Assembly (NCBI RefSeq): GCF_004124235.1
Contig: NZ_CP032487.1
Coordinates: forward strand, 1,178,001-1,242,000
Source: Yersinia hibernica
GTDB lineage: Bacteria > Pseudomonadota > Gammaproteobacteria > Enterobacterales > Enterobacteriaceae
Reading direction: 5' to 3'
Length of the DNA: 64,000 nt
Part shown: positions 57,143-64,000 of the stretch, one piece after another
Numbering within the stretch: position 1 is the stretch's first letter
How the letters are laid out: every line of letters begins with the position of its first letter
Program-made: the position numbers and the translations under genes
The notes under the pieces: model-generated
What the model was told of the DNA's origin: nothing
Databases searched by the model: none
What the model saw: only the letters and a program-made list of their open reading frames with translations

Positions 57143-58282
57143 ATGCATTGCGCACAATATGCGGCGGGTAGCTGCCGTTCCTGCCAGTGGCTGGATAAAC
57201 CCTATCCCCAGCAATTGGCTGACAAACAACATCATTTGAAAACTCTGTTATCCGGACATCCCGTCACTCAGTGGCTTGAGCCGGTTTTCGGGCCGGAAAG
57301 TGCTTTTCGTAATAAAGCCAAAATGGTGGTCAGTGGCAGTGTGGAGCGCCCATTATTGGGGATGTTGCATCGTGATGGTACGGCGGTCGACTTGTGTGAT
57401 TGCCCTCTGTATCCGGCCAGTTTTGCCCCGGTGTTTGCCGTGCTGAAAACCTTTATTGCGCGCGCGGGTTTGACACCTTATAACGTGGCGCGCAAACGCG
57501 GTGAGCTGAAATTCCTATTATTGACGCAAAGCACTTATAGCGGCGAGTTAATGCTGCGCTTTGTGCTGCGCTCACCCACCAAACTGGCACAGTTACGGGC
57601 AGCTTTGCCCTGGTTACAGCAACAATTACCTCAGCTGGCAGTTATCTCTGCAAATATTCAGCCAGTGCATATGGCAATTTTGGAAGGGGAGCAAGAGGTG
57701 GCATTGACTGAGCAGCAGGCCCTGCCCGAAATATTTAATCAGGTGCCTTTGTTTATTCGGCCACAAAGTTTTTTCCAGACTAATCCGCAAGTTGCAGCAT
57801 CGCTGTATGCCACCGCGCGCCAATGGGTGCGGGAGCGGAAGATTAAAAGTATGTGGGATTTATTCTGTGGTGTGGGCGGCTTTGGTCTGCATTGCGCCGA
57901 TGTGGACACTGAGCTTACTGGCATTGAAATCAGTGCCGAAGCCATTGCTTGTGCGCGCCAGTCAGCCGATCAGTTAGGGTTAAAAAAAGTCAATTTTGCC
58001 GCGTTGGACTCAACCCATTTCGCCACGGCAGAAACACAAGTGCCGCAACTGGTCTTGGTTAACCCGCCGCGCCGCGGGATGGGTACTGAACTGTGTGAAT
58101 ACCTCAGCCAGATGGCCCCGGAATTTATTCTCTATTCAAGTTGTCATGCCGAGACAATGGCGAAAGATATCAGCCAATTAGTGGGTTATCGCATTGAGCG
58201 GGTGCAGTTGTTTGATATGTTTGCGCATACTGCGCATTATGAAGTTCTGGCATTGCTGATTAAATGCCCCCTGCAACTTTGA
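57143..58282 (+). CDS. rlmC: RlmC (RumB), 23S rRNA m5U747 methyltransferase
   Basis: 379 residues. Four-cysteine Fe-S site: C3, C11 and C14 at the N terminus and C87 (DLCDCPLYP, with C85). SAM-binding domain (about 205-379) with [24 protein letters not shown] and the catalytic YSSCHAETM. Methylates U747 of 23S rRNA. Neighbours ybjO and artJ as in E. coli. No SD of note; start matches the protein. Confidence 0.95.
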   Translation: MHCAQYAAGSCRSCQWLDKPYPQQLADKQHHLKTLLSGHPVTQWLEPVFGPESAFRNKAKMVVSGSVERPLLGMLHRDGTAVDLCDCPLYPASFAPVFAVLKTFIARAGLTPYNVARKRGELKFLLLTQSTYSGELMLRFVLRSPTKLAQLRAALPWLQQQLPQLAVISANIQPVHMAILEGEQEVALTEQQALPEIFNQVPLFIRPQSFFQTNPQVAASLYATARQWVRERKIKSMWDLFCGVGGFGLHCADVDTELTGIEISAEAIACARQSADQLGLKKVNFAALDSTHFATAETQVPQLVLVNPPRRGMGTELCEYLSQMAPEFILYSSCHAETMAKDISQLVGYRIERVQLFDMFAHTAHYEVLALLIKCPLQL

Positions 58283-58295
58283 AGCTATAGGGGGC
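58266..58295. terminator. Bidirectional hairpin between rlmC and artJ
   Basis: Stem GCCCCCT / AGGGGGC with a 16-base loop; overlaps the rlmC stop. Confidence 0.6.
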
Positions 58296-58311
58296 AAAAG
58301 CACGATGATGA

Positions 58312-59043
58312 TTATTGTGGGAACCACTTATCATTGATGGCTTGGTAGGTGCCATCAGCTTTAACCGCCGCAATAGCTTTATTCAATTTCTCCAGCAACG
58401 CGGTGTTATCTGGGCGTACAGCAATGCCCAGGCCAGTACCGAAGTATTGTGGGTCAGTCACATGCTCACCAACTGATGCCAGATTCGGATTGGTTTTCAG
58501 CCACTCATTCACTACCGCGGTGTCGCCAAACACACCATCAATGCGGCCATTTTTCAGGTCGATAATGGCATTCTGATAACTGTCATAAGCCACCGTTTGG
58601 ATTTCAGGGTGTTTATCCTGCAAATATTTCTGGTGGGTGGTGCCATTTTCCATCCCGATTTTTTTGCCTTTCAGGTCAGCCAAAGAGCTGAATTTACCTT
58701 TCGGAGCAATAACAATGGCGGAGTTAGCATAGTAAGGCTGGGTAAATGCCACTTGCTTGCTACGTTCTGGCGTGATGTCCATACCGGAAATAACTGCATC
58801 GTAACGTTTGAATTTAAGCGCTGGGATCAAGCTATCAAAAGCCTGATTGGTGAAAGTACAGTTGGCTTCCATCTGCTTACATAATGCTTTTGCCAAATCC
58901 ATATCAAAACCGACAATCTCATTATTGGCACCGATGGATTCGAAAGGCGGATAGGTTGCTGAAGCCGCAAAACGAATGGTTTCCGCGGCGGTAGCACTGA
59001 AAACCATACCGCTTAATATGGTGGCCAATAGTAACTTTTTCAT
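58312..59043 (-). CDS. artJ: ArtJ, periplasmic arginine-binding protein
   Basis: 243 residues with signal peptide (cut after ATA, about residue 19). SBP family 3: ETIRFAASATYPPFESI near 20-36, GFDMDLAKALCKQM, DITPERSKQVAFTQPYY and GTGLGIAVR. Delivers arginine to ArtQMP. Separate promoter from artPIQM; in E. coli it is repressed by ArgR-arginine. Two ARG boxes lie 120-160 bases upstream. Paralogue of artI further right. Confidence 0.94.
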   Translation of the reverse strand: MKKLLLATILSGMVFSATAAETIRFAASATYPPFESIGANNEIVGFDMDLAKALCKQMEANCTFTNQAFDSLIPALKFKRYDAVISGMDITPERSKQVAFTQPYYANSAIVIAPKGKFSSLADLKGKKIGMENGTTHQKYLQDKHPEIQTVAYDSYQNAIIDLKNGRIDGVFGDTAVVNEWLKTNPNLASVGEHVTDPQYFGTGLGIAVRPDNTALLEKLNKAIAAVKADGTYQAINDKWFPQ

Positions 59044-59369
59044 GCTTAAACTCCTGTCAGAATCTTTTCAATAGAATAAATTCTTAATTGTTGATTTTAT
59101 TATAACTAATGACTTTTCATCGCGATTAATTCGGATGAATGATGTTAGTTACATTGCCATCATATGAATTTATATGCAAGTAATGTGATTAAAAATTTAA
59201 TTTTATTTTTTGGTCTATGTACCGAGGTCGAGCCACTCAACCACCCGCCCATCAAAATACAGCAAGTCAACTTCATGTGAGTAAATCTGTAAGTCAGTAT
59301 CGTTTTATTAAAGAAAGGTGCGCCGGTTATGACTATTCTGCCGACAAAATTTCATTAAGAGGTCATCTC
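59044..59369. other. Divergent region artJ / beta-helix gene (326 bp)
   Basis: Contains two ARG boxes (59163-59201), a candidate artJ -10 TATAAT (minus strand, 59099-59104) and the beta-helix gene leader. Confidence 0.55.
59163..59201. promoter_or_regulatory. Pair of ARG boxes (ArgR operator)
   Basis: Box 1 TATGAATTTATATGCAAG (59163-59180) and box 2 TGTGATTAAAAATTTAAT (59184-59201), separated by three bases, the usual spacing. Core TGAATTTATATGCA matches 13 of 14 consensus positions; box 2 matches 16 of 18 positions of TNTGAATWWWWATTCANT. Confidence 0.75.
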
Positions 59370-60752
59370 ATGCGTTTGTTTTATATTTCTGCCTTAGCAT
59401 TGGCAATGTCATCCTTTACACAGGCTCAAGCTGCAACTGCACAGGAGCAAGCTGCAACTCTTTGTAACGGCGAAATTATGCCCCAAGTAAATTTAATTTG
59501 TGCGCCTGATCATGGTATTGAACCCAATGATACCGAAGACAGCACCGCCAAGTTCGCTGCACTATTTACTGCTCATCAAGGGAAGGGGGTATTTCTACCA
59601 AGTGGTGTTTACATCATTAATAGTGATGTTCATGTCAAAAGCGGGAACAGTATTATTGGCTCAGCGGACGGGCACACTATTTTGCGCTCAACAGATACAC
59701 AGAAGTCACCGATTGTGGGCGAGGTTGCATATGGTCTGGCAGTCAGTGATGTTTCAATGAAGCATTTAGTCTTAGATAATGTTGCGGTTAAATTTTATGG
59801 TAATAAAAAGAATATAAACGTATCAGAAAATATTTTTATTAATACCAAAGAGCAAGGTTACCAATTATCAGTAGCGCGCTTCCCCTCTACCGTTGAGAAT
59901 AATATTTTCTTACGGGATGCAGAACACCCTGGTATTGGGCTACTCACTTTTGATGCAAATAAACCGCTGATTTCTCATAACTATTTCGGTGATATCTCAC
60001 CAGAAAGTAGAAATAAAGTTGCTGTTTTGTTGAGTCAACCAGTCAATAACCTGTTGGAAAAAATTGATTATCTTGGCAGCACCGGCCAGTTGTCAGTCAG
60101 CGATGACCAAAGTTATTTTAAAACTGCCTGGGGCTCATCCAGTGGCATGACTGATGCTGTCTTCAAGAAAAATGTCATTATTGGGAATAAAAAATTATGC
60201 TTAAAATATAACGATAGCAAGTGTGAAATGGAACGAGACCACGGTCTTTATATACAACGTTATAAGAATGTAGAAGTGGTACAGAATTATTTTTCTGGTT
60301 GGCCAAATACCGCGGCAGGGCATTTAAAATTCAGAAATGCTAGCCAACTCTATTTCGTGGGTAATTATCTGGATGACACCGATTTTATGGCGCGACCTTA
60401 TACTTATAGTGAAGTCAGAACAATGGATAACACCTTTATTTTTAACAATTACTTCCATAAAGGTTCCATGAGCTATTGGCAAGAGAAAGCAGACACTGAT
60501 GAGGTTTTCATTGATGCTACTAATTATGCCGTATTTTCTAACTATTTCAGTACCGAGGAAAAACCTGAATCGCGCATTCATGCTGGCAAGGGCAGCACGC
60601 ACAGCACTTTCATGATGGCGAATAATGTCGATCAGCAAGGTAATGAAGTTATGTCGGAGAACTTTACTCAAGTGGACGAACAAGACATCTTGTCACTGTT
60701 GCCTACAGATAAAAGCCATTTACTGGATATTGAACCTATTTTGCGCGACTAA
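59370..60752 (+). CDS. Secreted right-handed beta-helix protein (pectate-lyase/tailspike type)
   Basis: 460 residues from ATG 59370 (AAGAGG about nine bases upstream; the open frame extends 51 codons further without support). Signal peptide about 1-21 (AQA-ATAQE). The N-terminal part with GIEPNDTEDSTAKFAALFTA and GKGVFLPSGVYIINSDVHVK is that of Pectate_lyase_3/tailspike families; then repeated beta-helix turns of the NISENIF/NNYF kind (for example NVSENIFINT, VENNIFLRD, VVQNYFSG, FVGNYLDD, IFNNYFHK, VFSNYFST). Likely a polysaccharide-acting or -binding secreted protein; catalytic residues not identified. It is inserted between artJ and artM, where E. coli has none. Confidence 0.78.
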   Translation: MRLFYISALALAMSSFTQAQAATAQEQAATLCNGEIMPQVNLICAPDHGIEPNDTEDSTAKFAALFTAHQGKGVFLPSGVYIINSDVHVKSGNSIIGSADGHTILRSTDTQKSPIVGEVAYGLAVSDVSMKHLVLDNVAVKFYGNKKNINVSENIFINTKEQGYQLSVARFPSTVENNIFLRDAEHPGIGLLTFDANKPLISHNYFGDISPESRNKVAVLLSQPVNNLLEKIDYLGSTGQLSVSDDQSYFKTAWGSSSGMTDAVFKKNVIIGNKKLCLKYNDSKCEMERDHGLYIQRYKNVEVVQNYFSGWPNTAAGHLKFRNASQLYFVGNYLDDTDFMARPYTYSEVRTMDNTFIFNNYFHKGSMSYWQEKADTDEVFIDATNYAVFSNYFSTEEKPESRIHAGKGSTHSTFMMANNVDQQGNEVMSENFTQVDEQDILSLLPTDKSHLLDIEPILRD

Positions 60753-60802
60753 TTTAATCTATAGCGGTGGTGATATACAAAATACGCCGCTATAAAAGTC
60801 GC

Positions 60803-60843
60803 AAAAAAGCGAGCTGTGCGCAACATAAACAGCCAGCTCGCTT
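60803..60843 (-). terminator. artM terminator
   Basis: Stem AAGCGAGCTG / CAGCTCGCTT; on the minus strand followed by TTTTTTGC. Located 18 bases after the artM stop; also faces the beta-helix gene. Confidence 0.82.
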
Positions 60844-60860
60844 AATTGATAATACTAATC

Positions 60861-61529
60861 TTAATTGCGCCGCTCAAATGCCAGTGCTCGGCGCTCTACC
60901 AACCGCATCAACAGCGTCAGTAACCCATTCACACACAGGTAAACAATACCTGCTGCACCAAATACCATCACGTCATAGGTTCGGCCGTACATCAATTGGC
61001 TGTAACCCATTACCTCCATCAATGTAATGGTGTAAGCCAGTGAAGTACTTTTGAACACCAAAACCACTTCGTTGGAATAGGAAGAAAGCGCGCGTTTAAA
61101 GGCAAATGGCAACAAGATGCGCAGTGACTGGGCTTTAGACATCCCCAGTGCTTCACAAGATTGCCACTGACCAGCAGGAATGGCGCGGACTGCACCGTAA
61201 AACAGCTGCGTGGTATAGGCCGCACTGTTCAATGCCAGAGCAATCATTGCACACAGCCATGGTTGCGACAGCAGGTGCCATAACCACGGATATTCACGAA
61301 TGGCTGGAAACTGTCCTGGGCCGTAGTAGATCAAAAAGATCTGCACCAACAGCGGGGTGCCGGTGAACAGCGTGATGTAAATTTTGACCAGTGGTGTGAC
61401 GACGGGGGTTTTTAGCGTCAACACAATGGTAAATAGCAAAGACAGCACTAAAGCAACCAACAAAGACGCAATAGTTAATGTCAGGCTGGTGTGCAGCCCT
61501 TTTAAGATCTCGGGTAAGTATTCCAGCAT
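60861..61529 (-). CDS. artM: ArtM, arginine ABC transporter permease
   Basis: 222 residues, five helices, HisM/GlnP family. EAA-type loop SCEALGMSKAQSLRILLPFAF (about 131-151, given in part). Overlaps artQ stop by one base. Channel subunit with ArtQ for arginine import. Confidence 0.95.
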   Translation of the reverse strand: MLEYLPEILKGLHTSLTLTIASLLVALVLSLLFTIVLTLKTPVVTPLVKIYITLFTGTPLLVQIFLIYYGPGQFPAIREYPWLWHLLSQPWLCAMIALALNSAAYTTQLFYGAVRAIPAGQWQSCEALGMSKAQSLRILLPFAFKRALSSYSNEVVLVFKSTSLAYTITLMEVMGYSQLMYGRTYDVMVFGAAGIVYLCVNGLLTLLMRLVERRALAFERRN

Positions 61530-62245
61530 CAGGATGGGCTCCGTTCAAAACGGGTGGTACGGAGTTCTATCCATTTGAGGACATACTGACTCAACAAGGT
61601 CACCACCAGATAAATGGCTGCAGCAATAACATACCAAGTGAAAGGTTCCTGAGTCCGGGTGGCAATGCTTTTGGTTTGCAACATCAAGTCATTGACACTA
61701 ATGAGCGACACTAATGCGGTATCTTTTAGCAATACCAGCCATTGGTTGCCCAAGCCGGGTAAAGCATGACGCCACATTTGCGGCATAATCAAGCGGAAGA
61801 AAATCGCCGCCGGGCTCAAGCCCAATGCTTGGCCTGACTCCCACTGCCCGACCGGCACCGCTTTCAGTGCGCCGCGCAGAGTTTGCGATGCATAAGCGGA
61901 GTAGAGCAGGGCGAGGGCGATAACCCCACACAGGAATGGGCTGACCTCAAAATCATCAATATTGAGCTTAATCGGTAACTCAAATAGATAAAGATTTAAG
62001 GTAAAGCCGTCTGACAGCATCATCAACAGCTGAGAAGAGCCAAAATAGATAAACAGAACCACCAGAATCTCGGGTAGCCCGCGTAAAATGGTGACCCAGC
62101 CAGTAGTCAGATAACTGACCACTTTCCATCGCGACGATTCACAGACGGCAAACAGCATCGCCAGAACCAGGCCGAGGGCCAGTGCACAAACGGCAAGGCC
62201 GACGGTCATGCCGGCGGCGCTTGCTAAAGGTTGAAATTCATTCAT
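61529..62245 (-). CDS. artQ: ArtQ, arginine ABC transporter permease
   Basis: 238 residues, five helices. Loop [20 protein letters not shown] (about 140-159). Second channel subunit. Eleven bases after artI. Confidence 0.95.
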   Translation of the reverse strand: MNEFQPLASAAGMTVGLAVCALALGLVLAMLFAVCESSRWKVVSYLTTGWVTILRGLPEILVVLFIYFGSSQLLMMLSDGFTLNLYLFELPIKLNIDDFEVSPFLCGVIALALLYSAYASQTLRGALKAVPVGQWESGQALGLSPAAIFFRLIMPQMWRHALPGLGNQWLVLLKDTALVSLISVNDLMLQTKSIATRTQEPFTWYVIAAAIYLVVTLLSQYVLKWIELRTTRFERSPS

Positions 62246-62256
62246 GAGTGCTTAAA

Positions 62257-62988
62257 TTACTGCTGGAACCATTTTTTATAAATTGTCTGATAGGTGCCAT
62301 CTGCTTTAACTTTCGCCAGCGCAGCATCTAACTTACCCTGTAATTCAGTGTTGTTCTGACGAACGGCAATACCTAAACCGGTACCGAAATAGTCAGTGTC
62401 AGTCACTTTATCGCCCACTGGCGCCAGTTGGTTATTCTGCTTAAGCCATTCATTAACCACCGCAGTATCACCGAACACCGCATCCAGACGGCCATTTTTC
62501 AGATCAAGAATCGCATTCTGGTAGCTGTCGTAAGGCACGGCAGTAATTTCAGGGTGCTTGTCCATCAGATATTTTTGATGGGTAGAACCGTTTTGCATCC
62601 CCACGCGCTTGCCTTTCAGGGCCGCTAAATCGGCTACTTTGCCTTTTTCAGCAACAAACAGCGCCGAGTTTTCATAGTAAGGTTGGGTGAACGCCACTTG
62701 TTTTTGGCGCTCAGGGGTGATGTCCATCCCAGAGATAACCGCATCAAAACGCTTAAATTTTAAACTCGGGATCAAACTGTCAAAAGCCTGATTGGTAAAG
62801 GTACACTCAGCTTGCATCTCTTTACACAACGCATTGGCTAGGTCGATATCAAAGCCCTGCATCTTATTATTGGCATCAATAAATTCGAATGGTGGGTAAG
62901 TTGCTTCAGCGGCAAAACGGATAGTTTCAGCGGCAGAGGCAGACAAACTGATACTGGCGAGGACTGCAGCAATTATTAATTTTTTCAT
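62257..62988 (-). CDS. artI: ArtI, periplasmic arginine/basic amino acid-binding protein
   Basis: 243 residues from ATG 62988, with GGGAA seven bases upstream; the frame opens eight codons earlier but inside artP. Signal peptide ends near ASAAET (about 20). SBP family 3 like ArtJ (ATYPPFEFIDANN, DITPERQKQVAFTQPYY). Third gene product in artPIQM; it and ArtJ share most motifs, so they are paralogues. Confidence 0.94.
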   Translation of the reverse strand: MKKLIIAAVLASISLSASAAETIRFAAEATYPPFEFIDANNKMQGFDIDLANALCKEMQAECTFTNQAFDSLIPSLKFKRFDAVISGMDITPERQKQVAFTQPYYENSALFVAEKGKVADLAALKGKRVGMQNGSTHQKYLMDKHPEITAVPYDSYQNAILDLKNGRLDAVFGDTAVVNEWLKQNNQLAPVGDKVTDTDYFGTGLGIAVRQNNTELQGKLDAALAKVKADGTYQTIYKKWFQQ

Positions 62989-63008
62989 CGCAAATTCCCA
63001 AATAGATA

Positions 63009-63737
63009 TCAATGTGACAGATAGCTGGCAAAAGCTTCGGTTGTTGGTTGTGTAAAGTGGCTGGCATCGCCTTGTTCCACTACGTGACCGTTTTCCATAT
63101 AAACCACGCGGCTGGCCGTTTTACGGGCGACTTCAACCTCATGGGTGACAATCACCTGAGTGATGCCGGTTCCGGCCAATTCACGGATGATACTGACGAT
63201 CTGCGCAGTAATTTCTGGGTCAAGTGCCGCGGTCGGTTCATCAAATAACAAAACCTGCGGTTCCATCATCAACGCGCGGGCAATGGCCACTCGCTGTTGC
63301 TGGCCACCGGAAAGGTGCAGCGGAAAGCGCTCGGCAAAATCGGTCAAACGCAAACGGGCGAGTAATTTTTGGGCGCGTGCCATGGCTTCATCTTTTGACA
63401 GACCCAGTACGCGGCAAGGGGCTTCAATCAGATTCTGTACCACCGTGAGGTGCGGCCATAGATTATATTGTTGGAAGACCATTCCCACATTCTGGCGTAA
63501 TTCGCGAATCGCCTTCGCGCTCGGAGCCTGGGAGAAATCAAAGTGATTGCCGGCTATCTGCAAGGTTCCTGAACGCGGCATTTCCAGCAGGTTAAGCACG
63601 CGTAGCAATGAACTTTTACCGGCACCGCTTGGCCCCAATAGCACCAAGGTTTCGCCCGCAGGACAGTCTAATGTAATGTCGAACAGCGCCTGATGTACGC
63701 CGTAGTAGCAGTTAATTCCGTTAAGTTGAATACTCAT
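63009..63737 (-). CDS. artP: ArtP, arginine ABC transporter ATP-binding protein
   Basis: 242 residues from ATG 63737, the E. coli length and start [17 protein letters not shown]; an in-frame ATG 17 codons earlier is possible. Neither has a clear SD. Walker [10 protein letters not shown] (about 36-44), signature [16 protein letters not shown] (about 142), Walker [14 protein letters not shown] and switch H in VTHEVEVA. First gene of artPIQM. Confidence 0.95.
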   Translation of the reverse strand: MSIQLNGINCYYGVHQALFDITLDCPAGETLVLLGPSGAGKSSLLRVLNLLEMPRSGTLQIAGNHFDFSQAPSAKAIRELRQNVGMVFQQYNLWPHLTVVQNLIEAPCRVLGLSKDEAMARAQKLLARLRLTDFAERFPLHLSGGQQQRVAIARALMMEPQVLLFDEPTAALDPEITAQIVSIIRELAGTGITQVIVTHEVEVARKTASRVVYMENGHVVEQGDASHFTQPTTEAFASYLSH

Positions 63738-64000
63738 GCGCCAAATCTGAATAGCCAATGATGCGGTGAATGGTAACTTCCACGGCATACTTATGCAATC
63801 TTTGTGCGTTAAAATTTATTAATAACCAGAGGGTGAGGTAAAAAACAGCATAACATTTTGATTTGAATGCTATCAGAGGGAATTTGTCACGCGATGAAGA
63901 AATCTGGCAGAGTAACCGCAGTGTGGATTAAAAAATAACCAAAAAAAGAATGTATCTGTAAATCAAACAGTACCGGCTTCACTGGAAGAAAACCGGTACA
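63738..64000. other. Upstream region of artP (right end of window)
   Basis: AT-rich, holds the artP promoter; no ARG box like those near artJ could be found. Confidence 0.4.

Noticed and set aside
1..64000. tRNA, rRNA, CRISPR, prophage or insertion-sequence transposase
   Set aside because: Scanned for and none recognised.

Overview
The window is a chromosomal segment of an enterobacterium, almost certainly a Yersinia (best guess: the Y. enterocolitica side of the genus). The evidence is gene content and order shared with E. coli, moderate base composition, several ERIC-type repeats of the kind common in Yersinia, and Yersinia-style insertions. There is no prophage, integron, CRISPR array, rRNA or tRNA that I can recognise. 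One small RNA gene, rybB, is clear.

Layout. (1) 1-30.7 kb matches the E. coli region around yej-yei-fru-lysP: yejE (partial), yejB, yejA, pdeN (rtn), mepS, lpxT, yeiR, [orphan fimbrial-like gene, GntR regulator], a yeiQ/uxuB-type dehydrogenase, [uxuA], yeiP, [mtr], yeiW, [NUDIX gene], fruBKA, nfo, yeiH, [two small ORFs], yeiE, lysP, then a Fur-type iron-siderophore cluster in the place of cirA. Brackets mark genes not in the E. coli order. (2) 30.8-64 kb matches a different E. coli region: gstB, dacC, deoR, ybjG, rybB, ybjL, grxA, ybjC, ybjN, potFGHI, ybjO, rlmC and art. Into it are inserted a HAD phosphatase, a sulfur cluster (2-oxoglutarate oxygenase, a second MetQNI-like ABC transporter, mtcB-mtcC reverse transsulfuration), sdaCB, deoC, a second PAP2 phosphatase and a secreted beta-helix protein lying inside the art locus. 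ybjM, nfsA and rimK are missing from their usual places.

How genes work together. Hexuronate breakdown: a UxuR/ExuR-type repressor with probable operators before itself and between uxuA and the yeiQ/uxuB gene. Fructose: fruBKA behind two Cra sites. Tryptophan uptake: mtr behind a TrpR-like site. Deoxynucleosides: deoC followed by its repressor deoR, with two DeoR palindromes before deoC. Iron: permease, ATPase and TonB receptor behind a Fur box but with no binding protein. Sulfur: mtcBC behind an eight-unit MetJ-box array, convergent with the oxygenase-transporter operon. Serine: sdaC-sdaB. Putrescine: potFGHI. Arginine: artPIQM plus artJ, with two ARG boxes between artJ and the beta-helix gene. 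Envelope stress: RybB behind a sigma-E promoter.

Most worth a second look: the MetJ-controlled sulfur cluster, the secreted beta-helix gene inside art, the tandem repeat and operator set of the hexuronate genes, the structured lysP leader, and a 19-codon leader-like ORF at 22856. All calls are from reading the sequence and from remembered families; no search was run.
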